Below, piece after piece: positions 1 through 5,611 of a DNA stretch of 5,611 nucleotides (position 1 is the first letter of the stretch; every line of letters starts with the position of its first letter). This stretch comes from an uncultured Pseudomonadota bacterium (GTDB lineage Bacteria; Pseudomonadota; Gammaproteobacteria; Burkholderiales; SG8-39), in the NCBI GenBank assembly GCA_903864555.1, contig CAIPGJ010000656.1, forward strand, positions 1 to 5,611, written 5' to 3'. The position numbers and the translations under genes are program-made. The notes under the pieces were generated by a model, which searched no databases, had not been told where the DNA came from, and was given only the letters and a program-made list of their open reading frames with translations.

Positions 1-1474
1 CGTCATAGAGCCGTATGCACACCCCGGCTGCAACCCGACCGCAGCGCCCCGAGCGTTGCCGCGCCGCCGCCTGCGAGATGGGCTCGACCTTCAGCTGCTC
101 GACCTTGTTGCGATAGCTGTAGCGCTTCACGCGTGCCAGGCCCGTGTCCACAACGTAACGGATGCCGGGCACCGTGAGCGAGGTTTCCGCCACATTGGTG
201 GCGAGCACGATGCGCCGCGCATTGTGCGGCTTGAACACGCGCTCCTGTTCGGCCGTTGACAGGCGCGCGAACAGCGGCAGGATCTCGGTGTGCGGCGGGT
301 GATGCTTGCGCAATGCTTCGGCGGCTTCACGGATCTCGCGCTCGCCCGGGAGAAACACCAGCACGTCGCCATCGCCCAGGCGCGCCAGGTCGTCCACCGC
401 GTCGACGATGGCTTCATTGAGATCGGCATCGCCCGGATCGCCCCCCTTTTGCGTGCCCGCCTCCACCGGCCGGTAACGCACCTCCACCGGATACAGGCGC
501 CCGGACACTTCAATCACCGGCGCCGGCTTGTCGTCACCATCGGCAAAGTGCCTGGCGAAACGCTCGGCATCGATGGTGGCCGAGGTGACGATGAGCTTGA
601 GCTCGGGCCGGCGCTTCAACAACTGACGCAGGTAACCGAGCAGGAAGTCGATGTTGAGGCTGCGCTCATGTGCCTCGTCGATGATGATGGTGTCGTACTG
701 GCGCAGCTCCGGGTCGCCCTGCGTTTCGGCCAGCAGGATGCCGTCGGTCATCAGCTTCACGTAGGAGCGCGCACTCACCTTGTCGGTGAAGCGGATCTTG
801 TAGCCGACCACACCGCCCAGTTCGGTCTGCAGCTCCTGTGCGATGCGCGCCGCCGTGGCGCGCGCGGCAATCCGCCGCGGCTGGGTGTGGCCGATCAGGC
901 CATGCACGCCGCGCCCGAGCTCCAGGCAGATCTTGGGCAATTGCGTGGTCTTGCCCGAGCCGGTCTCCCCGGCCACGATCACCACCTGGTGGTCGGCAAT
1001 CGCGCGGGCGATCTCCGCACGCCGCCCGGACACGGGCAGCTCTTCCGGATACGTGGGCCTGGGCAGGTTGCGGCGGCGGACTTCGATCTCTTCCGGGGAG
1101 TAGCGGTGGTGGCCTGGGGGGCGGGAGCCCTGTGGTCGCGAGCCCTGCGGTCGTGGGCCCTGTGGTCGCGGACCCTGCGCTTGCCCGCCCGGACGCGGCT
1201 GCTTGCCCGGGTCGCGGCGCTGACCTTGTTGACCTGCTTGTCCTGCTTGCCTCTGTTGTCCTGGCTGATGCTGGCCACCTCGTCCACCTTGAACATCACG
1301 GCCACCTTGGCCACCCTGGCCACTGGAAGCAGGTCCCGGCGAGCGTGGCGCCCTGCCCTGCGGGCGCTTGTCCGGGTCCGATGCCGCAGGCTGTGGCGAT
1401 GGGGCGGCCGTGGGCGCCGGTTCCGGCTGCGGTCGGCCCTGCGGATCTTCCGGCTTGCTGTCGGGGCCGCTCAT
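1..1474 (-). CDS. hrpA: ATP-dependent RNA helicase HrpA, DEAH-box (N-terminal 491 residues; rest lies beyond the left edge)
   Basis: This is a cytoplasmic DEAH-box RNA helicase that uses ATP to remodel RNA. In E. coli, HrpA is known for fimbrial mRNA processing and rescue of stalled ribosomes. The frame is open from ATG 1474 to the edge with no interruption. Visible motifs are Walker A GETGSGKT (about 169-176), TQPRR (197-201), DEAH (266-269), SAT (298-300), FLPGERE (374-380), TNVAETSLT (426-434) and motif [10 protein letters not shown] (473-480). From about residue 137 ([13 protein letters not shown]) onward it follows E. coli HrpA as I remember it nearly residue for residue, which separates it from HrpB. 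HrpA is usually about 1,300 residues, so roughly 60% is missing. Residues 1-124 do not resemble the E. coli N-terminus and are Gly/Gln/Arg/Pro-rich. ATG 1474 is the only ATG or GTG before the in-frame stop at 1547-1549; a TTG at 1528 is a weaker alternative. No clear Shine-Dalgarno is visible. Confidence 0.95.
   Translation of the reverse strand, partial: MSGPDSKPEDPQGRPQPEPAPTAAPSPQPAASDPDKRPQGRAPRSPGPASSGQGGQGGRDVQGGRGGQHQPGQQRQAGQAGQQGQRRDPGKQPRPGGQAQGPRPQGPRPQGSRPQGSRPPGHHRYSPEEIEVRRRNLPRPTYPEELPVSGRRAEIARAIADHQVVIVAGETGSGKTTQLPKICLELGRGVHGLIGHTQPRRIAARATAARIAQELQTELGGVVGYKIRFTDKVSARSYVKLMTDGILLAETQGDPELRQYDTIIIDEAHERSLNIDFLLGYLRQLLKRRPELKLIVTSATIDAERFARHFADGDDKPAPVIEVSGRLYPVEVRYRPVEAGTQKGGDPGDADLNEAIVDAVDDLARLGDGDVLVFLPGEREIREAAEALRKHHPPHTEILPLFARLSTAEQERVFKPHNARRIVLATNVAETSLTVPGIRYVVDTGLARVKRYSYRNKVEQLKVEPISQAAARQRSGRCGRVAAGVCIRLYD
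1118..1177 (-). repeat. Four tandem 15-bp units coding a QGxRP pentapeptide in HrpA
   Basis: HrpA residues 100-119 read as four consecutive five-residue units: [21 protein letters not shown] partial PGH follows. At DNA level each unit is a 15-bp near-copy beginning CAGGG. The last unit diverges most. A repeat like this can gain or lose whole units in frame, so strains may differ in number. The Arg/Gly/Pro-rich character suggests a disordered, RNA-contacting linker; that role is inferred. Confidence 0.8.
1220..1321 (-). repeat. Gly/Gln-rich low-complexity segment in the HrpA N-terminus
   Basis: HrpA residues 52-85 are almost entirely Gly, Gln, Arg and Ala, in short repeating GQGG, GGRGG and AGQ units. 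Codon choice is unlike the rest of the gene: CAA, GGT, GGA, AGG and GCA are frequent, whereas the helicase core prefers G/C-ending codons. That fits expansion of a short repeat within the coding sequence, and it helps confirm the frame because only this frame gives a low-complexity protein continuous with the helicase core. Confidence 0.7.
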
Positions 1475-1737
1475 GGCCGCACACGCCGCTGCAGATGGAG
1501 CATGATCACAATCATGCCAAAAAGCCAATGATGATGCGGGGATACGTCATTTATTGATCACAACAGGCTGCACGCAGCCGGGGCCATCCAGAAAAGCGAC
1601 CTGTGGATGATACAGACAGTGCAGCAGGTGGACGCTGCGGCTATCGCCCCGGAAGCTGTCGGCAGCTCGGCCATGCAGCACTGGCCGGCCCGCAAGCCAC
1701 CCATCCGGGCGATCAGGATGAGCGAACCGCCCGCGAT
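1475..1737. other. Gap between the kinase stop and the hrpA start
   Basis: This 263-bp stretch separates the end of the sensor kinase from hrpA, both on the minus strand. I see no convincing gene. A minus-strand frame (1547-1810) and a plus-strand frame (from 1607) are open, but each overlaps the kinase 3' end, lacks a ribosome binding site and resembles no family I recognise. A small hairpin (AGCTG/CAGCT, 1654-1667) has no T-run and is not a credible terminator. The half nearer hrpA becomes AT-richer (about 1505-1560), as expected for a promoter region, but no clear -35/-10 pair is visible. A palindrome at 1501-1516 is listed separately. Confidence 0.6.
1501..1516. promoter_or_regulatory. 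16-bp palindrome upstream of hrpA, CRP/FNR-like
   Basis: CATGAT and ATCATG form a perfect inverted repeat around a 4-base centre (CACA on the plus strand), 27-42 bases upstream of the hrpA ATG. The core TGAT-N4-ATCA has the same layout as the FNR/ANR consensus TTGAT-N4-ATCAA and differs only at the outermost base on each side. It could be an operator for a CRP/FNR-family regulator or simply a short hairpin in the leader. No promoter could be placed relative to it. Confidence 0.35.
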
Positions 1738-3561
1738 CTATGCCGCTGCGGGGTCGCTCATGGCGAGCGCTGATGGATTCGGCTCCCCGTTCGCTACCGC
1801 GGGTAACCACAGCGTGACGCGCGTGCCGCGGCCAGGCTCGCTCTCCAGCGCCACCTTGCCTTGCGAGAGGTTGATGATCTCGCCGACGATGCTCATCCCC
1901 AACCCCGTTCCAGGCACATGGCCAGAGGCATCGGCCCGGTAAAAACGCTCGCCCACATGTGCCAGCTGTTCCGCACTCATGCCGATGCCATGATCGGTGA
2001 CTCTCACCCCTGTCATGTCCGGATGGGTCTCGTCGGCACTGATCAACTCGATCTCGACCGGCATGCCTTCGGCAGAATACTTGTACGCGTTGGACAGGAC
2101 ATTGCCGACGGCCTGCATCAGCTTCTCGTTGTCTGCACGAATCCAGTGCTCGCCAGGAGGAATCAAGGTGAGCGGCACACTGCGTCCATCGGGCGGCATG
2201 AAACCCTGCACAAGCTTGAGCAAAACGCTGCCGGCCTCCAGGGACTCCAGATGGAAATCCGCTGCCTTGCGCGACTCGATGCGGACCAGGTCGAGCAATT
2301 CATTGATGATGGTGATCATCAGCTTGGACTGGCGCATGACGATATCGAGGTACTCGCGCACCTCGCTGGGGGGGAACTCCCGGGTGGCCAGGATTTCGAC
2401 AAACCCATAGATACTGGCCATGGGCGTGCGCAGCTCATGGGCCGCGGTCGATAGAAATTCGCTTTTCATCCGGTCAAGCTCGGATTCACGCGTGATATCC
2501 CGGAAGTAGAGAATGCCCGACACGGTGGCGGCACGGGCCTTCCTCATGCTGAGCTGTATGACACGCCTTTCGGGATTGACATACTCGAACACCTGGTCCG
2601 GGGCTGCATCACGGCCTTCTTTTTCCAGATCCTGGTTGAAGGACGCGAAGGATGTCCCGGGCGCGCTACGGGCCTGCAGCAGCTCGAAAAACTCCGGGCT
2701 GCTGAGGCTCAGGAGCTGCTCGCGCTTCAGTCCGGTCATCCTCTCGAAGGCCGGGCTGACGTACTGCATCCGATAGCCAGCGCCGAAAGACACGATTCCA
2801 TCGGGACTGAGGCTCAAGATCACATTGAGCCGGGCGCCGATGTCGTCCAGTGTGCGCCGCGAGCGGTCCAGCAGGTAGAAGAGCGCCATCAGCAAAGCAC
2901 TCAGCCCCAGCGCAATGGCGAGGATGGTATTCCGGTAGGTCTGGTGGCTGGCCATCACGTCGTCCATCGATTCGCCGATGAGGAAGGTCAGCCCGTATTC
3001 GGCCAGGCTGTGATAACCCCAGATGCGCTCCACCCCATCGGAGGCGGCGATCGCCTGGTAATTGCCGACGGTGGGTGCCCCGGCCCCCTGGAAGGGCCTT
3101 CCGGCAAGCTTGAGGCCAAGAGCCCCGCCCACGTCCGGGTAGCGGGCCATGATCTCGCCGGTGCTGCGTACCACCGTCATCACCGAGTTGTCGGTCAGTC
3201 GCAGGCTCTGCCCGAAGCCGGCAAACTTGGCCGGGTCCATGGAAATGACGAAGACACCATCGAACTCGCCCTTGCGCAGAAGAGGGCGAGTCACCTGGAT
3301 GGACCATTTGCCCGACACCTTGCCCTTGACCGGTCGGCTGATGAAAAGCTGGTCGGCATTGCCGGCATCACGGTGGACCTGGAAGTGCTCACGCTGGCTC
3401 AGGTCAACCCGGGGATCGGTCGGCTTGGCCAGGTTGGAGTAGACCATGATGCCGTTGCGATCCATCAGCCCAGTCTGGAAGCTGAGGTCATCGATGTTCT
3501 GCTGGGCAATCTTGACTGACTCGGAAAACGCGGCCCAGTCCCCGTTCCACTTGACACGCAA
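1738..3561 (-). CDS. Downstream open frame of the split sensor kinase (sensor, PAS and catalytic parts)
   Basis: This 607-codon frame holds most of the kinase: the Cache domain, the second membrane helix (about 213-231 in this numbering), PAS (about 245-357), the H-box His (375), and the N, G1, F and G2 boxes. Its only early start is TTG at 3561, which falls inside the helix leading into the Cache domain and has no ribosome binding site, so it is unlikely to be a natural start. Coding-like sequence continues upstream in the same frame (FAEYSRSTVKRLNQVILD) to about 3627. Translated alone, it would lack the first membrane helix and could not place its Cache domain outside the cell. Confidence 0.6.
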   Translation of the reverse strand: MRVKWNGDWAAFSESVKIAQQNIDDLSFQTGLMDRNGIMVYSNLAKPTDPRVDLSQREHFQVHRDAGNADQLFISRPVKGKVSGKWSIQVTRPLLRKGEFDGVFVISMDPAKFAGFGQSLRLTDNSVMTVVRSTGEIMARYPDVGGALGLKLAGRPFQGAGAPTVGNYQAIAASDGVERIWGYHSLAEYGLTFLIGESMDDVMASHQTYRNTILAIALGLSALLMALFYLLDRSRRTLDDIGARLNVILSLSPDGIVSFGAGYRMQYVSPAFERMTGLKREQLLSLSSPEFFELLQARSAPGTSFASFNQDLEKEGRDAAPDQVFEYVNPERRVIQLSMRKARAATVSGILYFRDITRESELDRMKSEFLSTAAHELRTPMASIYGFVEILATREFPPSEVREYLDIVMRQSKLMITIINELLDLVRIESRKAADFHLESLEAGSVLLKLVQGFMPPDGRSVPLTLIPPGEHWIRADNEKLMQAVGNVLSNAYKYSAEGMPVEIELISADETHPDMTGVRVTDHGIGMSAEQLAHVGERFYRADASGHVPGTGLGMSIVGEIINLSQGKVALESEPGRGTRVTLWLPAVANGEPNPSALAMSDPAAA

Positions 3562-3578
3562 GTCCAGGATGACCTGAT

Positions 3579-3806
3579 TCAGGCGCTTGACGGTCGAACG
3601 GGAATATTCGGCAAAAACCTGTGACTGGCCAGTGTGCGCAACGAGGCCTCGCGCAAGGACTCGTTGCGGCTGCGATACACCTCGGCAATGGAAAATCCCC
3701 AGATCAGGGCCAGGAGCAGCAAGGCCGTCAACAAGATCTGCCGGCTAAATTTGAGGCCCTCCGGGTGCAGACCGGCACCGCGCACTCTGCTTGCCCGCAG
3801 GTTCAT
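3579..3806 (-). CDS. N-terminal fragment of the split sensor kinase (first membrane helix)
   Basis: This 75-codon frame starts with the ATG that overlaps the receiver stop. It encodes a short basic cytoplasmic segment, one membrane helix (ILLTALLLLALIWGFSIA, about 24-41) and the start of the periplasmic helix (YRSRNESLREASLRTLA). After about residue 60 it runs out of frame and ends in the non-homologous tail PVRPSSA. Its meaningful part joins the downstream kinase frame once one base is restored, so it is not an independent small membrane protein. Confidence 0.65.
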   Translation of the reverse strand: MNLRASRVRGAGLHPEGLKFSRQILLTALLLLALIWGFSIAEVYRSRNESLREASLRTLASHRFLPNIPVRPSSA

Positions 3807-4177
3807 TTCAACAGCCCGGATATGCGATCGACCAGCTCGATCGGACTGAACGGCTTGATGAAGTAGGCATCAGCGCCGTGGCGCATGCCAAGGGCGTAAT
3901 CGCGTGCCTGGCCGCGGGCCGACACCAGCACCACCTTGATGTGCTTGAGCAGGGGGTCGAGGCGGATCGAATCGAGCACGCCCAGGCCATCCATCTCGCC
4001 GGGCATCATGATGTCCAGAACGACCAGGTCGGGGATTTCCTGGCGCGCAAGCTCCAGCGCAGTGGTGCCGTCGGCGGCTTCCAGGAGAATGTAGGCCGGC
4101 CCCAGGGCGAGCTTGATCAGCTTGCGGATGTCCTTCTGGTCGTCAACGACGAGGATCTTCTTGCTCGAGTTTGTCAT
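3803..4177 (-). CDS. Stand-alone response regulator receiver domain (CheY-like)
   Basis: This is a 124-residue cytoplasmic receiver domain and the likely phosphorylation target of the kinase that follows. Visible features are the acidic pair D12/D13 in ILVVDD, phospho-acceptor D55 in LVVLDIMMPG, S86 at the Thr/Ser switch position in VLVSARG, Y105 at the aromatic switch position, and K108 in the conserved KPF. All residues needed for phosphotransfer are present. The protein ends right after the last receiver helix, so it has no DNA-binding or enzymatic output and should act by protein contact, as in CheY or phosphorelay receivers. ATG 4177 was chosen because it directly precedes the first strand (TNSSKKILVVDD). 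An in-frame TTG at 4243 would add 22 unrelated residues and lies at the edge of the predicted -10 element. Only a weak GGAG is seen upstream, at poor spacing. The stop overlaps the kinase ATG by ATGA. Confidence 0.93.
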   Translation of the reverse strand: MTNSSKKILVVDDQKDIRKLIKLALGPAYILLEAADGTTALELARQEIPDLVVLDIMMPGEMDGLGVLDSIRLDPLLKHIKVVLVSARGQARDYALGMRHGADAYFIKPFSPIELVDRISGLLK

Positions 4178-4438
4178 TTGAGGCTGCGACTCCAGACGAG
4201 AGACAGGCTGTGGCGCCGCCTTGGGCAATGCCCAACTTGGCAAAGTTATAACACGAGGTCAGCTCAATTCAACGCTGCCAGGGGACTCGAGCGCCATAAC
4301 AGCTTGCTGCCCTGCGTGCTGCGGGCCTCGACGCTGCGTGCATCACTGGAGGTGACTGCTGCGGCTGCCGCATTGCGCGTGAACAGGTGGATAGGGGCGG
4401 CATCGGCGTTGCCGGTGAATGCCGGCCGGAATTCAATG
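4178..4438. other. Gap between the cNMP/GGDEF gene and the receiver gene, with an unassigned open frame
   Basis: This 261-bp stretch holds the predicted receiver promoter near one end. A minus-strand frame is open for 63 codons (4455-4267, stop at 4264-4266), beginning just inside the 3' end of the cNMP/GGDEF gene in a different frame. It contains no ATG or GTG, and its only TTG is next to the stop, so it cannot be a normal gene. It might be a former C-terminal extension of the upstream gene or chance openness in GC-rich DNA. A GCCGG/CCGGC hairpin at 4411-4426, 12 bases past the upstream stop, has no T-run and is not called a terminator. Confidence 0.5.
4245..4272 (-). promoter_or_regulatory. 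Predicted sigma70-type promoter for the receiver-kinase pair
   Basis: On the minus strand, TTGAAT (4272-4267) and TATAAC (4250-4245) are separated by 16 bases. They match 4/6 and 5/6 of the -35 and -10 consensus. Transcription would begin near 4238, giving a leader of about 60 bases before the receiver ATG at 4177. The site sits in a short AT-richer patch within otherwise GC-rich DNA. It implies that receiver and kinase are transcribed independently of the cNMP/GGDEF gene upstream. Confidence 0.55.
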
Positions 4439-5350
4439 TCATGTGACGGTTTCCATTACGATTTCATCCGCCTTCACCGGCACAATGTCCGACTTCAGGA
4501 TCATCGGCAGGGGCAGCCCGTTGCTGCCGATGACGGTGGCGGCGTCAAAAGCCTTGCGCACACGCCCGATCGCCATGGCGGCCTGGTCCGGGTCGGCCCC
4601 GGCAAACAACACCGACACCGACACCTCGCTGCTGCGGCTTTTCAGGTCCCCCGGGCGACACTCCTGTTCGATGACCTGCATCAGCGCGACCAGGGCGTCA
4701 TCGGCGGCCGTCTCGCCAATGTGCTCGCGGATATGCGCCAGGTTGGCAATGCGGAACACGCCGATCGATGAAGGCTCGCCCAGACGCCTGTGACGCTCGA
4801 TCTGACGGCGGAAGGCTTCTCCGGCCCGCTGCAGGTTGAACGCCCCGGTCAGCGGATCGATACGGGACATCGCAAACGGCCGGAACTGCGCCACCACGGC
4901 CTCCTGCATGGGCTGGCGCAGCATCTGGGTGCGCGATACATGCAGCCGGGCCAGCCGGGCCGCGAGGACCGGCCAGCGGTCCAGCATGTTCCAGGCGGCC
5001 TGCTCCGGCAGCACCAGAACGCGACTGGGCTCCTCCGCCACGATATCGAACCCACCGCTTGCAGCACGCAGGAAAGCATGTTCGCCGTAGAACTCGCCCG
5101 CCTGGATGGCCAGCACTTCCCGATCCGGGCGGCTGATCAGGCGGATCGAGGCGCGACCTTGCTCGATCAGGCCCAGCGAGTACACCGGGTCAGGCCTGGG
5201 CTCCCACAGTCGCTGGCCGGCGATGAGGCTTTTCTCATCACCGTGCATGCGCAGGTATTTGAGTTGATCCGGCTCGAATTGGCGCAGGGGATCGCGCAGG
5301 CCGAGCCCGAGAGCGAAGGGTGAGCGTGTTTCAGGATGGGATCGCGTCAT
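4439..5350 (-). CDS. Cyclic-nucleotide-binding-fold protein with a degenerate GGDEF domain
   Basis: This is a 303-residue soluble protein with no membrane segment. Residues about 22-130 have the cNMP-binding (CAP_ED) beta-roll pattern, including AGEFYGEHAFL at 84-94, which matches the phosphate-binding cassette. However, the Arg expected nine residues after Glu90 is Gly99. There is no helix-turn-helix, so it is not a CRP-type regulator. A GGDEF-family domain starts at DPLTGAFNLQRA (165-176). The catalytic signature is gone: aligning DLKSRSSEVSVSVLF (235-249) with the family puts SEVSV where GGDEF belongs, and metal and guanine positions are replaced (Arg200, Arg208, Glu209). The C-terminus ends early, without the usual last helix. 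Diguanylate cyclase activity is therefore not expected; a regulatory or scaffolding role is inferred. ATG 5350 is the first ATG in frame. An in-frame TTG at 5389 would add 13 residues. Neither start has a good ribosome binding site. Confidence 0.85.
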   Translation of the reverse strand: MTRSHPETRSPFALGLGLRDPLRQFEPDQLKYLRMHGDEKSLIAGQRLWEPRPDPVYSLGLIEQGRASIRLISRPDREVLAIQAGEFYGEHAFLRAASGGFDIVAEEPSRVLVLPEQAAWNMLDRWPVLAARLARLHVSRTQMLRQPMQEAVVAQFRPFAMSRIDPLTGAFNLQRAGEAFRRQIERHRRLGEPSSIGVFRIANLAHIREHIGETAADDALVALMQVIEQECRPGDLKSRSSEVSVSVLFAGADPDQAAMAIGRVRKAFDAATVIGSNGLPLPMILKSDIVPVKADEIVMETVT

Positions 5351-5404
5351 GCCATGGCCACACAAATGATGGGGTGAGAGGAAGATCAATCAATCGCTTG
5401 AGTT

Positions 5405-5427
5405 AGCATTTTTACCATATTAATGCT
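5405..5427. repeat. Inverted repeat AGCATT/AATGCT in the AT-rich upstream region
   Basis: Six-base arms AGCATT (5405-5410) and AATGCT (5422-5427) flank an 11-base AT-rich centre, roughly 55-78 bases upstream of ATG 5350. The dyad size and position suit an operator, but short palindromes are common in AT-rich DNA and no known site family matches. Confidence 0.25.
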
Positions 5428-5566
5428 CAGTTATGGCGCTTTTATTATTTTTAGGCGGCAGTCGTTCACCCTTTTGAAACACGGGTTCCACCACCAGAAT
5501 TCAGGGCGACTCATCGGACAAAATCGCCACGACACCAGCGGGCTGTCTTCATCCCGCGCCCGGGCC

Positions 5567-5580
5567 GGGGTCCTGACCCC
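5567..5580. repeat. GGGGTC/GACCCC palindrome near the right edge
   Basis: Perfect six-base arms GGGGTC and GACCCC surround a 2-base centre in a very GC-rich tract. Short palindromes of this style occur in REP-like elements and near some mobile elements, but a single copy in this window cannot show that. No T-run follows on either strand. Confidence 0.25.
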
Positions 5581-5611
5581 ATGGCGTCGTTGCTCGTCGC
5601 TTGCAGGCACC

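Larger units (their letters stand above)
1738..3806 (-). pseudogene. Membrane sensor histidine kinase (Cache-PAS-HisKA-HATPase) with an internal frameshift
   Basis: This is an inner-membrane sensor kinase, predicted to detect a small periplasmic ligand and phosphorylate the receiver encoded just upstream. The ATG at 3806 overlaps the receiver stop as ATGA, implying translational coupling. Restoring one base near 3611-3630 gives about 689 residues. In that product: membrane helix 1 at about 24-41; a dCache-like periplasmic domain at about 95-280; helix 2 at about 295-313 followed by a basic DRSRR; a PAS domain at about 327-439; the HisKA H-box AHELRTP with phospho-His about 457 (codon 2437-2439); and HATPase_c with N-box NVLSNAYKYS, G1 DHGIGM, ERFYRAD and G2 GTGLGMS. 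All catalytic motifs are intact. As written, the frame set by ATG 3806 stops at 3579, and the rest lies in the -1 frame. This could be a true inactivating mutation or a sequencing error; the preserved downstream motifs favour an error or a very recent mutation. Confidence 0.85.
5351..5611. other. Upstream region of the cNMP/GGDEF gene and unassigned right edge
   Basis: Positions about 5395-5455 are clearly AT-rich compared with the rest of the window and probably contain the promoter of the cNMP/GGDEF gene, though no -35/-10 pair stands out. Beyond that, 5434-5610 is open on the minus strand for 59 codons and runs to the window edge. It ends at TAA 5431-5433 with a tail reading NDCRLKIIKAP. 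I do not recognise the product. It could be the 3' end of a gene outside the window, a decayed remnant or chance. No RNA gene is visible. Confidence 0.4.

Noticed and set aside
290..1531. 413-codon plus-strand open frame opposite hrpA
   Set aside because: It lies antisense to a helicase with a full set of motifs. Its translation is His/Arg/Leu-rich with no family resemblance, typical of a shadow frame in GC-rich DNA.
1654..1667. AGCTG/CAGCT hairpin as a terminator for the kinase operon
   Set aside because: It has a short stem with no T-run and lies about 70 bases past the stop.
1547..1810. 87-codon minus-strand frame across the kinase 3' end and the gap
   Set aside because: It overlaps the kinase HATPase end in another frame, has no ribosome binding site and resembles nothing I know.
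1607..1942. 111-codon plus-strand frame
   Set aside because: Most of it is antisense to the kinase catalytic domain, and no start signal is present.
2666..3307. 213-codon minus-strand frame inside the kinase
   Set aside because: It is an alternative frame of the Cache/PAS region. The kinase frame carries the recognisable domains, and this one has a shadow-like composition.
4178..4243. Longer receiver protein starting at TTG 4243
   Set aside because: It adds 22 residues not typical of receiver domains, and the codon lies at the edge of the predicted -10 element, upstream of the likely transcript start.
4411..4426. GCCGG/CCGGC hairpin as a terminator for the cNMP/GGDEF gene
   Set aside because: The stem is only five base pairs and no T-run follows on the minus strand.
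3791..4771. 326-codon plus-strand frame spanning the receiver and part of the cNMP/GGDEF gene
   Set aside because: It is antisense to two genes with clear domain motifs and crosses an intergenic promoter region.

Overview
The window is high-GC bacterial DNA with a strong G/C bias at third codon positions. It most resembles a betaproteobacterium, possibly from the Rhodocyclales or Burkholderiales. That placement is an inference from codon use and from the style of the signalling proteins, not a search result. All recognisable genes lie on the minus strand, so the window reads biologically from right to left.

Right to left, the layout is as follows. (1) 5351-5611 is upstream DNA. It holds an AT-rich stretch with an inverted repeat, plus a tract at the window edge that I cannot assign. 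(2) 4439-5350 encodes a cyclic-nucleotide-binding-fold protein fused to a GGDEF domain. The catalytic signature of the GGDEF domain is lost, and the phosphate-contacting Arg of the cNMP domain also appears to be missing. (3) A gap of about 260 bp carries a good sigma70-like promoter (4245-4272). (4) 3803-4177 encodes a stand-alone receiver domain with all phosphorylation residues present. (5) Overlapping its stop codon by ATGA, 1738-3806 encodes a membrane Cache-PAS-HisKA-HATPase sensor kinase. Its reading frame is broken by an apparent one-base deletion near 3611-3630, just after the first membrane helix. (6) After a 263 bp gap with a CRP/FNR-like palindrome, hrpA begins at 1474 and runs off the left edge. 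It is a DEAH-box RNA helicase with an unusual low-complexity Gly/Gln/Arg/Pro N-terminus in place of the usual one.

The receiver and kinase form a two-component pair that is probably translationally coupled. The kinase would sense a periplasmic ligand through its Cache domain and phosphorylate the receiver, which has no output domain and must act by protein contact. The neighbouring cNMP/pseudo-GGDEF protein looks like a signalling or scaffolding protein rather than an enzyme. Its link to the two-component pair rests only on proximity and common strand. hrpA is a housekeeping RNA-processing gene and probably unrelated. I saw no RNA genes, CRISPR arrays or confirmed mobile elements. The points most worth checking are the kinase frameshift, the doubly degenerate cNMP/GGDEF protein and the HrpA N-terminal extension.
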